From the NCBI RefSeq assembly GCF_030246865.1, contig NZ_CP126738.1:1054001-1118000 (forward strand): a DNA stretch of 64,000 nucleotides. Direction: 5' to 3'. Shown one piece after another: positions 18,852-27,757 of this stretch. The translations under genes were made by a program, and so were the position numbers. The DNA comes from Microbacterium sp. zg-B96 (GTDB taxonomy: Bacteria > Actinomycetota > Actinomycetes > Actinomycetales > Microbacteriaceae). Position 1 is the stretch's first letter, and each line of letters opens with the position of its first letter. The notes beneath the pieces were generated by a model. The model made no database searches, had not been told where the DNA came from, and saw only the letters and a program-made list of their open reading frames with translations.

Positions 18852-19493
18852 TCAGGGGAGGGTGATCTCGGCCGTCGGCGTCGACCCGTGCCGGCGCACC
18901 TTGATGACCCGGAATCCGCGGCCGGTCGCCGCCCGGTGCACGCTGTAGCCGTCGGCGAACGTGGCATCCAGCCAGCGCTGCAGCGAATCGGACCCCAGGT
19001 TGCGCTGCACCACGAGCCACGCGTCGCTGCGTTCGCCCAAGCGCGGGATCCAGTGCTGCAGCAGGCCGTGCAGCACGTTCTTGCCGACCCGGATGGGCGG
19101 GTTCGAGCGAATGGTGCGGAACATCACGTCGTCGGGAACATCGTCGGGAAGCACGGCGTTGACGTTGTCGAGCCCCAACGTCTCGGCGTTGCGGCGCACG
19201 AGATCCAGGGCGCGCTCGTTGACATCGACGGCCCACACGGTCGCGTGCGGCGCATCGATGGCGAGAGACAGCGCGATGGGGCCCCAGCCGCAGCCGAGAT
19301 CGAGCAGATGCCCGCCCGGTGGTGGCGGCGGGGTATTGGCCAACAGCACTTCGGTGCCCGAATCCACGTGCCCCGGACTGAATACCCCGCCCGCTGTGGT
19401 GACCTCCACATCGCGTCCGGCAAGGGTCACCCGGACACGGCGAAGATCATCGGAGCTGGACGGGGACGCACTGAAGTAGTGATCATTCCCCAT
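18852..19493 (-). CDS. class I SAM-dependent methyltransferase, RsmC-like
   Basis: A 213-residue methyltransferase of the small-domain (MTS) group related to RsmC/RlmG. The SAM motif is LLDLGCGWGPIAL near residue 63 and the catalytic motif is SNPPIR, the NPP type used for N-methylation of bases in RNA. Only the catalytic half of full-length RsmC is present. rRNA guanine-N2 methylation is a reasonable guess, not shown. Its leaderless promoter lies 6 nt upstream of the ATG. Confidence 0.87.
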   Translation of the reverse strand: MGNDHYFSASPSSSDDLRRVRVTLAGRDVEVTTAGGVFSPGHVDSGTEVLLANTPPPPPGGHLLDLGCGWGPIALSLAIDAPHATVWAVDVNERALDLVRRNAETLGLDNVNAVLPDDVPDDVMFRTIRSNPPIRVGKNVLHGLLQHWIPRLGERSDAWLVVQRNLGSDSLQRWLDATFADGYSVHRAATGRGFRVIKVRRHGSTPTAEITLP

Positions 19494-19499
19494 GCTGCG

Positions 19500-19505
19500 A
19501 GCGTA
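19500..19505 (-). promoter_or_regulatory. -10 hexamer of the methyltransferase gene (leaderless)
   Basis: Minus-strand TACGCT, 6 nt from the ATG at 19493, in the divergent gap shared with hflX. Confidence 0.5.
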
Positions 19506-19532
19506 GCGGAGGCCGCCAGCAGGGCGGAAAGC

Positions 19533-19538
19533 TAGAGT
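19533..19538 (+). promoter_or_regulatory. hflX -10 hexamer
   Basis: TAGAGT located 39 nt before the preferred hflX start. The resulting short leader contains a GGAAGGA ribosome site at 19567-19573. Confidence 0.4.
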
Positions 19539-19577
19539 TTATGGATGCCGCCTCGCGCGGCGTCCCGGAAGGACTAC

Positions 19578-21128
19578 ATGACAGACACCACCATTCCCGA
19601 GAACGCCGATTCGACACCGATCGATCCGGTCGACCGGGTGCTGGCGCGCGCTGAGGCGCGCCGGAACGTGCGGGTGAGCAGCTTCGCCGACGCCCAGACC
19701 CACAGGCTGGGTGCGGCGCAGGCGCTGCAGGACGAAGCCACCGCCTATGGCGACAGCGACGGCGAGCAGTGGGAGCGCGAGGAACGTGCCGCGCTGCGGC
19801 GCGTGCCTGGCCTGTCCACCGAGCTCGAGGATGTCACCGAGGTCGAGTACCGCCAGCTGCGGCTGGAGAACGTGGTGCTCGTCGGGGTGTACCCGCAGGG
19901 CTCCCAGGAGGATGCCGAGAACTCGCTGCGCGAGCTGGCGGCGCTGGCCGAGACGGCCGGCGCGGTCGTGCTCGACGGCGTGCTGCAGCGGCGCCCCCAC
20001 CCGGACCCGGCGACGTATGTGGGGCGCGGCAAGGCCCAGGAGCTGCGCGACATCGTCGTGTCGGTCGGGGCGGATACCGTCATCGCCGACACGGAGCTGG
20101 CGCCGAGCCAGCGGCGTGCCCTCGAGGACGTCGTCAAGGTCAAGGTCATCGACCGCACCACGGTCATCCTCGACATCTTCAGCCAGCACGCCAAGAGCCG
20201 CGAGGGCAAGGCGCAGGTCGAGCTGGCGCAGCTGGAGTACCTGATGCCGCGGCTGCGCGGCTGGGGTGACTCCATGAGCCGTCAGGCCGGTGGCCAGGTG
20301 GGCGCCGGCGGAGCGGGTATGGGTTCGCGCGGCCCCGGTGAGACCAAGATCGAGCTCGACCGCCGCCGCATCCGCACGCGCATGGCGCTGCTGCGCCGCC
20401 AGATCCGCGATTTCGCGCCGGCACGGGACGCCAAGCGCGCCGAGCGCCGACGCAACACGATCCCCTCGGTGGCGATCGCCGGGTACACCAACGCCGGCAA
20501 ATCCAGCCTGCTCAACCGCCTCACCAGCGCCGGCGTGCTCGTGGAGAACGCGCTGTTCGCGACGCTGGATGCCACCGTGCGACGCGCCGAGACCGCCGAC
20601 GGGCGCGTGTTCACCCTCACCGACACCGTGGGGTTCGTCCGCAACCTGCCGCACCAGCTGGTGGAGGCGTTCCGTTCGACCCTGGAAGAGGTGGCGGCCT
20701 CGGACGTCATCGTCCACGTCGTGGATGCTTCGCACCCCGACCCGGCGAGCCAGCTGGCGACGGTGCGCGATGTGATCGGGGACGTCGGCGCGCGCGATAT
20801 CCGCGAGATCGTCGTGTTCAACAAGGCCGACCTCGTCGACGAGGACACCCGGCTGGTGCTGCGTGGCCTGGAGCCGGACGCCATGTTCGTCTCTTCGCGC
20901 ACCGGTGAGGGGATCGCGCAGCTGCGGGAGGTCGTCGAGGCGGCGTTGCCGCTGCCGGCGGTCGAGGTGCGAGCGCTCGTGCCGTACGACCGCGGCGATC
21001 TGGTGTCGGCCGCCCACGAGACGGGGCACATCGTGGCCCAGTCCCACGAGGAGGAGGGCACCGCGCTGCACGCGCACGTGTCACCGCGACTGGCCGCCGA
21101 GCTGGAGCGCTTCCGCACCGACGCCTGA
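19578..21128 (+). CDS. hflX: GTPase HflX
   Basis: Ribosome-splitting GTPase that binds the 50S subunit under stress. The 516-residue protein has the glycine-rich HflX linker GGQVGAGGAGMGSRGPGE, a P-loop GYTNAGKSSL near residue 300, the G3 motif DTVGFVRNLPHQLVEAF and NKAD as G4. ATG codons at 19541 (out of frame) and 19545 lie close to the -10 hexamer and lack a ribosome site; 19578 follows GGAAGGA and is preferred. It converges on the S9 peptidase gene. Confidence 0.95.
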   Translation: MTDTTIPENADSTPIDPVDRVLARAEARRNVRVSSFADAQTHRLGAAQALQDEATAYGDSDGEQWEREERAALRRVPGLSTELEDVTEVEYRQLRLENVVLVGVYPQGSQEDAENSLRELAALAETAGAVVLDGVLQRRPHPDPATYVGRGKAQELRDIVVSVGADTVIADTELAPSQRRALEDVVKVKVIDRTTVILDIFSQHAKSREGKAQVELAQLEYLMPRLRGWGDSMSRQAGGQVGAGGAGMGSRGPGETKIELDRRRIRTRMALLRRQIRDFAPARDAKRAERRRNTIPSVAIAGYTNAGKSSLLNRLTSAGVLVENALFATLDATVRRAETADGRVFTLTDTVGFVRNLPHQLVEAFRSTLEEVAASDVIVHVVDASHPDPASQLATVRDVIGDVGARDIREIVVFNKADLVDEDTRLVLRGLEPDAMFVSSRTGEGIAQLREVVEAALPLPAVEVRALVPYDRGDLVSAAHETGHIVAQSHEEEGTALHAHVSPRLAAELERFRTDA

Positions 21129-21202
21129 CCCGCGACGTTCGGTCGTCGCATCCGTCCCTGTGCTGAGTGTGCGCGGGGCCGGACGCGTCGACCGAACGCG
21201 GG
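21129..21202. repeat. intergenic inverted-repeat element, family 2, copy C
   Basis: This element occupies the whole gap between convergent hflX and the peptidase. Arms GACCCGCG(ac)GTTCGGTCG and CGACCGAACGCGGGTC (21188-21203) form a 16-bp inverted repeat with a small bulge. The left arm continues as TCGCATCCGTCCC, the unit shared with the 8.0 and 14.9 kb copies. It could act as a bidirectional terminator here. Confidence 0.6.
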
Positions 21203-23110
21203 TCAGCCGGCGGGGGAGAGCTCGACCGGCGCGACGCCCGGAGTGTCGAAGCCGAACACCTGGCCCAGGAACGCCAGCTCCGACTCCAGCGCGTGCACGA
21301 CGGTCTCGGCGCGGCGGAAGCCGTGGCCCTCGCCCTCGTACAGCACGTACGCGTGCGGCACGCCGCGCGCGGCGAGGGCGTCACGGATCGCTTCGGCCTG
21401 TGACGGCGGCACCACCTCGTCCTCGGCGCCCTGCAGCAGCAGCACCGGGACGCGGAAGCGCTCCGGGCGGCTGAGCGGGGAGCGCTCGGTGTAGACCGCG
21501 TCGGCTTCCGGCAGCGGGCCGATGAGCCCGTCGAGGTACCGGGCCTCGAAGTCGTGGGTGTCCTCGGCGAGGGTGCGGGCGTCCCCGACGCCGTAGCGGG
21601 AGATCCCCGCCGCGAAGACGTCGGTGCGCACGAGCGCCGACAGCACCGTCCAGCCGCCGGCGGAGCCGCCCTCGATCGCCAGCCGCGCGGCATCCGCCCG
21701 GCCCTCGGCGGCAAGCCCAGATGCGGCAGCGGCGACGTCGTCGACGTCCGCGATGCCCCACTGCCCCCGCAGCCGTTCCCGGTAGGTACGGCCGTAGCCG
21801 CTGGAGCCGGCGTAATTGACGTCGAGCACCCCGATGCCCCGGCTGGTGAAGTAGGCGATCTTGCCGGATGCCGCCGCCGCCACGTGAGCGGTGGGGCCGC
21901 CGTGGACGAACACGACGTACGGCGGCAGTTCGCCCTCGGGTGCGGTGGCGTCGGGGTTGGTCGGCGGGTAGTCGTAGGCGTGCACCGGGCCGTGGGGACC
22001 GTCGACGGTGAACTCTCGCGGCCGCGGCAGCCACGCGGCATCCCACGGCGACTGGCCGCCCACGAGCGGCTGCGCCTCGCCGGGGCGGTCGACATCGACG
22101 AGCCACAGGCCCGCGGGGTGCTGGACACCGGCACCGGTGAGCAGCACCCGTGACCCGGCGGCATCCTCGATCGACACGCCCGCGGTGGTGGGAAGCCCCA
22201 GTGCGCGCGCCTGCCCGTCGCGGGAGATCAGCACCACTTCGTCGTTGCCGTTGGTGCGCACCGCGACGATGCGGCCGTCCGCGAGGGTGGCGAACCAGCG
22301 CTGGCCCAGCACCCACAGCGGTCCGCCGGTGTCGGCGTCGGCGGGGGACACCGCGACCGGTTCGCCGTCCGGAAGCGAGACCCGCCACAGGTTCCAGCGG
22401 CCGGTGGGGTCGTCGGCGTAGACGAGGCGGTCATCGCCCTGCCACTGCGGCTGCAACGGCGAGGTCACGCCGGAGGAGATCACCGTCGGCTGCGCGACCC
22501 GGCCCGCCTCCAGCCGTCCGACGAGCAGGCGCGCGCGGTCCCACGCCATGTCGGGGTGATCCCACGCGATCCACGCCAGGTGGCGGCCGTCGGGGGAGAG
22601 GGCGGGGTGGGCGACGAAATCGCTGCCACCGGCGACCTCGACCACGCCGGCGGTCCCGATCGACACGATGTGGCGCACCGGGCGCTCGCCGCGGGTGTGG
22701 TCCTCGCGCACCGCCAGCAGGGTGCCCGCCTGCCAGGTCAGCCCGCCGTAGCGCACATCCCCGGCAGCGGGCGTCAGCGCCACGGGCTCTGCGCCGGGAC
22801 GCTGGACGTAGACGCGCTGATCGGCCTTCTCGACGAAGTACAGCCGGCCCTCGGGCGAGGCCGTCCACGCGCCGCCGCCGTATTCGTGCACGCGGGAGCG
22901 GACGTTCCAGCCTGCCGGCAGCACGTCCGACACCGTGCCGTCGGGCCGTCGCCGCCGCACCGTCGTGCGCCCGCCTTCCGCAGGCACCGTCTGCCCCCAC
23001 CACACCTCGTCGCCGACGAAGCGGGCGCCTTCCAGCCGAGGCGAGGCCTCGGACACGTCGGCCGCAGACAGCGGGGAGGGCCAGGAACCGTACGGAAGGA
23101 CGTCGACCAT
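21203..23110 (-). CDS. S9-family prolyl oligopeptidase-like peptidase
   Basis: A 635-residue serine peptidase with an N-terminal beta-propeller (about residues 20-370) and a C-terminal alpha/beta-hydrolase domain. The nucleophile is in GGSAGGWTV, the oxyanion region in YVVFVHGGPTAHV, and the catalytic histidine in YEGEGHGFRR. No signal peptide is seen, so a cytoplasmic dipeptidyl or acylaminoacyl peptidase is likely. The ATG at 23110 is chosen because a TAACGT -10 hexamer ends 7 nt before it; the longer frame from 23134 would start upstream of that promoter. Confidence 0.9.
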   Translation of the reverse strand: MVDVLPYGSWPSPLSAADVSEASPRLEGARFVGDEVWWGQTVPAEGGRTTVRRRRPDGTVSDVLPAGWNVRSRVHEYGGGAWTASPEGRLYFVEKADQRVYVQRPGAEPVALTPAAGDVRYGGLTWQAGTLLAVREDHTRGERPVRHIVSIGTAGVVEVAGGSDFVAHPALSPDGRHLAWIAWDHPDMAWDRARLLVGRLEAGRVAQPTVISSGVTSPLQPQWQGDDRLVYADDPTGRWNLWRVSLPDGEPVAVSPADADTGGPLWVLGQRWFATLADGRIVAVRTNGNDEVVLISRDGQARALGLPTTAGVSIEDAAGSRVLLTGAGVQHPAGLWLVDVDRPGEAQPLVGGQSPWDAAWLPRPREFTVDGPHGPVHAYDYPPTNPDATAPEGELPPYVVFVHGGPTAHVAAAASGKIAYFTSRGIGVLDVNYAGSSGYGRTYRERLRGQWGIADVDDVAAAASGLAAEGRADAARLAIEGGSAGGWTVLSALVRTDVFAAGISRYGVGDARTLAEDTHDFEARYLDGLIGPLPEADAVYTERSPLSRPERFRVPVLLLQGAEDEVVPPSQAEAIRDALAARGVPHAYVLYEGEGHGFRRAETVVHALESELAFLGQVFGFDTPGVAPVELSPAG

Positions 23111-23117
23111 ACATCCC

Positions 23118-23123
23118 ACGTTA
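23118..23123 (-). promoter_or_regulatory. -10 hexamer of the S9 peptidase gene (leaderless)
   Basis: Minus-strand TAACGT, 7 nt from the ATG at 23110. Confidence 0.45.
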
Positions 23124-23172
23124 CGCGGGGACACAGATCGTCACATCCGACCGCGGCCGCCGGTCGCGTGGC

Positions 23173-23178
23173 TACCGT
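23173..23178 (+). promoter_or_regulatory. -10-like hexamer before a tiny ORF
   Basis: TACCGT followed by 6 nt and the ATG at 23185, the same geometry as the leaderless promoters of known genes in this window. Confidence 0.3.
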
Positions 23179-23184
23179 GGGGGC

Positions 23185-23223
23185 ATGACGCGGCAATGCG
23201 AAGGGGGGATGCCGCGGTCGTAG
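23185..23223 (+). CDS. tiny leaderless ORF of 12 codons
   Basis: The frame reads MTRQCEGGMPRS and stops at TAG. It is preceded by a leaderless-type -10 hexamer, and its second half forms the 5' arm of a perfect 12-bp hairpin. It lies in the gap between the S9 peptidase and lexA, running against lexA. It could encode a small peptide, produce a short RNA, or be meaningless. Composition alone gives no support for translation. Confidence 0.22.
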   Translation: MTRQCEGGMPRS

Positions 23224-23234
23224 CGGCATCCCCC
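23204..23234 (-). terminator. hairpin terminator of lexA
   Basis: Perfect 12-bp stem GGGGGATGCCGC / GCGGCATCCCCC with a 7-nt loop, 26 bp after the lexA stop. Being symmetrical, it could also end a plus-strand transcript starting near 23185. Confidence 0.6.
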
Positions 23235-23259
23235 TCCGTCGTCGTCGACGGTGCGTCGA

Positions 23260-23958
23260 TCAGATCGCGCGCAGTACCGCCACGACCTTGCCCAGCACCA
23301 CGGCCTCGTCGCCGACGATCGGTTCGAACGCACTGTTGCGGGGGAGCAGCCAGGTGTGACCGTCGCGCTGGCGGAAGGTCTTCACCGTCGCCTCACCATC
23401 GAGCATGGCCGCGACGATCTCGCCGTTGTCGGCGGTGGCCTGAGAGCGCACGACGACCCAGTCGCCGTCGCAGATGGCGGCGTCGATCATCGACTCGCCG
23501 CTGACCTTCAGCATGAACAGGTCGCCCTTGCCGACCAGCTGGCGCGGCAGCGGGAAGATCTCCTCCACCTGCTGATCCGCCGTGATCGGCACGCCGGCGG
23601 CGATGCGGCCCACCAGCGGCACCAGGGCGGCGTCGCCCACAGCGGGGGAGGCATCGGCCGGGTTCTCGGCGGCACTGCCGGGGAGGTCGATCAGCACCTC
23701 CATCGCGCGCGTCTTGCCTGCGTCGCGACGGAGGTACCCGCTCAGTTCGAGCTGGTTGAGCTGGTGGGTCACGCTCGACAGCGACTTGAGCCCGACCGCA
23801 TCCCCGATCTCGCGCATGCTCGGCGGGTAGCCGTGGCGGGCGATCGACCGCTGGATCACTTCGAGGATGGCGAGCTGCTTGTCGCTCAGGCTCTTGCGGC
23901 GGCGCGTCTGCGGTTTCTCCTGCGCGCGCTCGCGGCCGCCCGGTGTCGTGTCGGTCAT
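23260..23958 (-). CDS. lexA: SOS repressor LexA
   Basis: Represses SOS genes until RecA filaments stimulate its self-cleavage. The 232-residue protein has a winged helix-turn-helix ([20 protein letters not shown], about residues 46-65), the Ala-Gly cleavage site in GRIAAGVPI (residues 121-122), catalytic Ser156 in SGESMIDA and catalytic Lys193 in [19 protein letters not shown] ribosome site precedes the start. It is divergent from a LysM gene, as in mycobacteria and corynebacteria, and both can be controlled from the gap. Terminated by a hairpin. Confidence 0.97.
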   Translation of the reverse strand: MTDTTPGGRERAQEKPQTRRRKSLSDKQLAILEVIQRSIARHGYPPSMREIGDAVGLKSLSSVTHQLNQLELSGYLRRDAGKTRAMEVLIDLPGSAAENPADASPAVGDAALVPLVGRIAAGVPITADQQVEEIFPLPRQLVGKGDLFMLKVSGESMIDAAICDGDWVVVRSQATADNGEIVAAMLDGEATVKTFRQRDGHTWLLPRNSAFEPIVGDEAVVLGKVVAVLRAI

Positions 23959-24114
23959 CTCGCCCTCTCCCGTCTCGCCGCACGGGGCAGCGGTCTTCGA
24001 ATGTCGGAGGTCCGTGGTGGGGTGCTCCTATCGAAACCGTATCCGGTGACGGATGCCACGGCGACGAGGTGTACGCGTGTCGCGTGCGATTCGATCTCCG
24101 AGCAGGTTTCGTAC

Positions 24115-24143
24115 TTGACACCCTAGAACATCGAAGATAACTT
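24115..24143 (+). promoter_or_regulatory. promoter of the LysM gene with overlapping LexA box
   Basis: TTGACA (24115-24120), a 17-bp spacer and TAACTT (24138-24143) form the best sigma-70-type promoter in the window. The imperfect LexA box TCGAAGATAACTTCGG (24131-24146), with symmetric CGAAG-ATAA-CTTCG core, covers the -10 element. LexA binding would therefore block it; the same site may also repress lexA. Confidence 0.7.
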
Positions 24144-24214
24144 CGGAAGAGAACTTCGCATCCGGCTCTCCCGGCCGAGGGCCGGATGCGAAGATCGTCA
24201 CAGAGGAGGACCCC

Positions 24215-24574
24215 ATGACCACCATCGAGATCGCAGGCACCGCACCGTCCACGACGCGACTGCGGATCACCCCGCGCGGTCGCCGCGTGCTCGCCGGCAT
24301 CGCCGCACTCCCGGCGGTCGCTGCCCTCGGCTTCGGTATCCTCAGCGGCGGCGGTGCCCTCGCAACGATGGATGCTCCGGCTCCCGCCGGCACGTTCGAG
24401 ACCGTCACGGTGACCGCCGGCGAATCGCTGTGGGGGATCGCCGAAGAGGTCGCGCCCCAGGCGGACCCGCGCGATGTGATCGACGCGATCGTGCGTCTGA
24501 ATGCGCTGGAGTCGTCGAACCTCGCCGCAGGCCAGCGCCTGTCGATCCCCCTGGAGTACGTCGCCGGCCACTGA
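24215..24574 (+). CDS. LysM-domain protein, probable SOS division inhibitor
   Basis: A 119-residue membrane-anchored protein with a hydrophobic segment (about residues 27-50) and a C-terminal LysM domain (FETVTVTAGESLWGIAEEVA through LNALESSNLAAGQRLSIP). Divergent location from lexA and the LexA box over its promoter place it with YneA of Bacillus, DivS of Corynebacterium and ChiZ (Rv2719c) of mycobacteria, which delay cell division during DNA damage. Domain makeup matches YneA and ChiZ. A GAGGAGGA ribosome site lies before the ATG. Function inferred from context. Confidence 0.82.
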   Translation: MTTIEIAGTAPSTTRLRITPRGRRVLAGIAALPAVAALGFGILSGGGALATMDAPAPAGTFETVTVTAGESLWGIAEEVAPQADPRDVIDAIVRLNALESSNLAAGQRLSIPLEYVAGH

Positions 24575-24589
24575 GCCTCCCATGCGCTC

Positions 24590-24595
24590 TAGCAT
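24590..24595 (+). promoter_or_regulatory. hisC -10 hexamer (leaderless)
   Basis: TAGCAT followed by 7 nt and the GTG at 24603. Confidence 0.45.
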
Positions 24596-24602
24596 TGGAG
24601 GG

Positions 24603-25688
24603 GTGATCGTGAGTCTTGACGACCTGCCCCTCCGCGCCGACCTGCGCGGCCAGACCCCCTATGGCGCCCCGCAGGCACCCCTGCCGGTGGCCCTCAACGT
24701 CAACGAGAACACCCATCCCATCCCAGATGAGGTCGCCGGTGACATTCTCGACTCCGTCGCCCGGGCGCTGCGTGACATCAACCGCTACCCGGACCGCGAG
24801 TTCACCGCGTTGCGCGAGGGCTTCGCCGACTACCTCGGCCACGGCCTGACGGCCGACCAGATCTGGGCGGCCAACGGCTCCAACGAGGTGCTGCAGCACG
24901 TGCTGCAGGCCTTCGCCGGACCCGGCCGCACCGCGTTCACCTTCGCGCCGAGCTACTCGATGTACCCGCTGCTCACGCGGGGTACCGGCGCCACCTGGGT
25001 CGCCGGCCACCGCGCCCATGACTACACGCTGAGCCCGGCTGATGCGGCATCCCAGGTCGCCGACGCGTCGCCCGACGTCATCTTCCTCTGCGCCCCGAAC
25101 AACCCCACCGGCACGCCCATGTCGCTGGATGTGATCGAGGCGGTGTACGAGGCCAGCCACGGCATTGTGATCGTCGATGAGGCCTATGCCGAGTTCGCCC
25201 CGCACGAGGAGCGCACCGCGCTGTCGCTGCTGCCGGGGCGGGAACGCCTGGTGGTCTCGCGCACCATGAGTAAGGCGTTCGCGTTCGCCGGCGCCCGCGT
25301 CGGCTACCTCGCCGCCGACCCCGCGGTCATCGACGCACTGCGCCTGGTGCGTCTGCCCTACCACCTCAGCGCCCTCACGCAGGCCGCCGCGACCGCCGCG
25401 CTGCGGCACGCCCCCGTCATGCTGCGCATGGTCGACGACATCGTCGCGCAGCGCGACCGCATCTCGGCCACGCTCGAAGCGCTCGGCTACGAGCCCCACG
25501 AGTCCTGGACCAACTTCGTGCTCTTCGGCGGGGTGGACGACCCCGCCGCGACCTGGCAGGCGCTGTACGACCGCGGCATCCTGATCCGCGACGTCGGCAT
25601 CCCCGGTCACCTGCGGGTGACGGCGGGCACCGAGGCGGAGACCACAGCGTTCCTCGACGCGCTGGCCTCGGTAGACTCGAAGTCATGA
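24603..25688 (+). CDS. hisC: histidinol-phosphate aminotransferase
   Basis: PLP-dependent transaminase of histidine synthesis. The 361-residue protein has the fold-type I lysine in [17 protein letters not shown], the cofactor-binding [11 protein letters not shown] and [11 protein letters not shown] stretches, and DEAYAEF. An open frame extends to 24501 inside the LysM gene, but the GTG at 24603 behind a -10 hexamer is preferred; a second GTG at 24609 is possible. It opens the order hisC-hisB-hisH-hisA, with ATGA overlap to hisB. hisD, hisG, hisI and hisF are not in this window. Confidence 0.95.
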   Translation: MIVSLDDLPLRADLRGQTPYGAPQAPLPVALNVNENTHPIPDEVAGDILDSVARALRDINRYPDREFTALREGFADYLGHGLTADQIWAANGSNEVLQHVLQAFAGPGRTAFTFAPSYSMYPLLTRGTGATWVAGHRAHDYTLSPADAASQVADASPDVIFLCAPNNPTGTPMSLDVIEAVYEASHGIVIVDEAYAEFAPHEERTALSLLPGRERLVVSRTMSKAFAFAGARVGYLAADPAVIDALRLVRLPYHLSALTQAAATAALRHAPVMLRMVDDIVAQRDRISATLEALGYEPHESWTNFVLFGGVDDPAATWQALYDRGILIRDVGIPGHLRVTAGTEAETTAFLDALASVDSKS

Positions 25689-26296
25689 CCCGTCCCGAGG
25701 CTCGCACCGCATCCGTGCGCCGTGCGACCAGCGAATCCACCGTCGAACTCGAGCTCGACCTCGACGGCACCGGACGCAGCCACATCGACACCAGCGTGCC
25801 GTTCTTCAACCACCTGCTGACGGCGTTCGCCAAGCACTCGCTGACCGATCTCACCGTGCGCGCTTCCGGTGACACCGACATCGACGCGCACCACACCGTG
25901 GAGGACGTCGCGATCGTCCTCGGCCAGGCGATCCGCGAGGCGCTCGGTGACAAGACCGGCATCTCCCGCTACGGCGACGCGCTCGTCCCGCTCGACGAGG
26001 CGCTCGCGCAGGCGGTCGTCGACATCAGCGGCCGGCCCTACCTCGTACACACGGGGGAGCCGGTGGGCTTCGAGCACCACCTCATCGGCGGCCACTTCAC
26101 CGGATCGCTCGTGCGCCACACGTTCGAGGCGATCGCGTTCAACGCGGGCCTCACCGTGCACGTCACGGTGCTCGGCGGCCGCGACCCCCACCACATCGCC
26201 GAAGCCGAGTACAAGGCCTTCGCGCGCGCATTCCGCCAGGCGAAGTCCCTCGACCCGCTCGTGCAGGGCGTACCCAGCACGAAGGGTGCTCTGTGA
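25685..26296 (+). CDS. hisB: imidazoleglycerol-phosphate dehydratase
   Basis: Dehydrates imidazole-glycerol phosphate to imidazole-acetol phosphate, the substrate leading to HisC. The 203-residue monofunctional form has the metal-binding histidine clusters [11 protein letters not shown] and [13 protein letters not shown] and the conserved opening [13 protein letters not shown]. The ATG overlaps the hisC stop and its own stop overlaps hisH (GTGA). A TAGACT hexamer ends 7 nt upstream inside hisC, so a secondary internal start of transcription is possible. Confidence 0.96.
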   Translation: MTRPEARTASVRRATSESTVELELDLDGTGRSHIDTSVPFFNHLLTAFAKHSLTDLTVRASGDTDIDAHHTVEDVAIVLGQAIREALGDKTGISRYGDALVPLDEALAQAVVDISGRPYLVHTGEPVGFEHHLIGGHFTGSLVRHTFEAIAFNAGLTVHVTVLGGRDPHHIAEAEYKAFARAFRQAKSLDPLVQGVPSTKGAL

Positions 26297-26955
26297 CCGG
26301 CATCAACGGAGATCGGCCCGTCGTCGCGGTTCTGGACTACGGATCGGGCAACGTCCACTCTGCCGTCAAGGCGCTGGTCGCGGCGGGTGCCGACGCACGG
26401 CTGACGTCCGATCGCGGTCTGGTCCGCGAGGCGGACGGCCTGGTGGTGCCCGGAGTGGGCGCGTTCCGCGCCGTGATGGACGCCCTCCGCGCCAGCCGCG
26501 CCGATGAGCTGATCGACCGCCGCCTTGCCGGCGGCCGGCCGGTGCTCGGCATCTGCGTCGGGATGCAGGTGCTGTTCGAGCACGGCGTCGAACGCGGCGT
26601 CGACACCGAGGGCCTGGGCGAATGGCCCGGCGCCGTCACCGAACTCGACGCCCCGGTGCTGCCCCACATGGGCTGGAACACCGTCGAGGCGGGGGAGGGC
26701 TCGGTACTCTTCCGCGGCATCGAGCAGGAACGGTTCTACTTCGTCCACTCCTACGCCGCCCAGTCATGGACCCTCGATGTCATGCCGCCGTTCCCGAGCC
26801 CCGCGCTGACCTGGAGCCGCCACGGTGCGCCGTTCCTGGCCGCGGTCGAGAACGGGCCGCTGTCGGCGACCCAGTTCCACCCGGAGAAGTCGGGCGAAGC
26901 CGGCATCCGCCTGTTGTCCAATTGGATCGGCGCCTTGCCCCGGACTACGCTCTGA
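26293..26955 (+). CDS. hisH: imidazole glycerol phosphate synthase, glutaminase subunit
   Basis: Class I glutamine amidotransferase that feeds ammonia to HisF. The 220-residue protein has the nucleophile cysteine in [11 protein letters not shown], the oxyanion glycine region VVPGVGAF, and the His-Glu pair in TQFHPEKSG. The GTG start overlaps hisB. hisF, its partner, is not in the window and must lie elsewhere. A 55-bp gap separates it from hisA. Confidence 0.95.
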   Translation: MTGINGDRPVVAVLDYGSGNVHSAVKALVAAGADARLTSDRGLVREADGLVVPGVGAFRAVMDALRASRADELIDRRLAGGRPVLGICVGMQVLFEHGVERGVDTEGLGEWPGAVTELDAPVLPHMGWNTVEAGEGSVLFRGIEQERFYFVHSYAAQSWTLDVMPPFPSPALTWSRHGAPFLAAVENGPLSATQFHPEKSGEAGIRLLSNWIGALPRTTL

Positions 26956-27010
26956 CATCGTGTCGTCGCGGCCCTCGCCGCGCCACCGAACCTGTACCAC
27001 CCCTGGAGCC

Positions 27011-27757
27011 ATGAACGATTTCGCGTCCACCCCCGAGCTGATCCTCCTCCCCGCCATCGACGTCGCCGACGGCAAGGCCGTGCGCCTGACGCAGGGGGAG
27101 GCCGGGTCGGAGACCAGCTACGGCGACCCTGTCGAGGCCGCGCAGTTGTGGGCCCGCCAGGGCGCGAAGTGGATCCACCTGGTCGACCTCGACGCGGCGT
27201 TCGGCCGCGGCAACAACACCAGCGTGCTGCGCAAGGTGATCAAGCACGTCAAGGGCGTGCAGGTGGAGCTGTCCGGCGGCATCCGCGATGACCGGACGCT
27301 GGATGCCGCGCTGGAAAGCGGCGCCACCCGCATCAACCTCGGCACGGCGGCGCTGGAGAACCCGGAATGGGCCTCCGACGTCATCGCCCGCTACGGCGAC
27401 GCGATCGCCGTCGGGCTCGACGTGCGGGGCACGACCCTGGCTGCGCGCGGCTGGACCCGCGAGGGCGGGGACCTCTGGGAGGTCATGGACCGACTCGAGC
27501 AGGCCGGCTGCCGCCGCTACGTCGTCACCGACGTCACGAAGGACGGGACGCTGCGCGGACCCAACCTGCAGCTGCTGCGCGACGTGACCGCGCGCACGAC
27601 GAAGCCGGTCGTCGCCTCCGGAGGCATCTCGAGCCTTGACGACATCGCGGCGCTGCGCGAACTCGTGCCGCTGGGCGTCGAGGGAGCGATCGTCGGCAAG
27701 GCGCTGTACGCGAAGGCCTTCACCCTCGCCGAGGCGCTGGATGTCGCCGGATCCTGA
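27011..27757 (+). CDS. hisA: phosphoribosyl isomerase (HisA/PriA)
   Basis: TIM-barrel isomerase of the ProFAR step in histidine synthesis. The 248-residue protein shows catalytic Asp in [15 protein letters not shown] and in [14 protein letters not shown], with phosphate-binding VVASGGIS and GAIVGKALY. In many actinobacteria without a separate trpF this protein (PriA) also isomerises phosphoribosyl anthranilate; whether that applies here needs the rest of the genome. The ATG at 27011 follows CTGGAGCC. It overlaps the next gene by 17 bp. Confidence 0.95.
   Translation: MNDFASTPELILLPAIDVADGKAVRLTQGEAGSETSYGDPVEAAQLWARQGAKWIHLVDLDAAFGRGNNTSVLRKVIKHVKGVQVELSGGIRDDRTLDAALESGATRINLGTAALENPEWASDVIARYGDAIAVGLDVRGTTLAARGWTREGGDLWEVMDRLEQAGCRRYVVTDVTKDGTLRGPNLQLLRDVTARTTKPVVASGGISSLDDIAALRELVPLGVEGAIVGKALYAKAFTLAEALDVAGS

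Noticed and set aside
24501..24602. Upstream extension of hisC into the LysM gene
   Set aside because: The added residues show no similarity to HisC proteins, and a -10 hexamer precedes the GTG at 24603.
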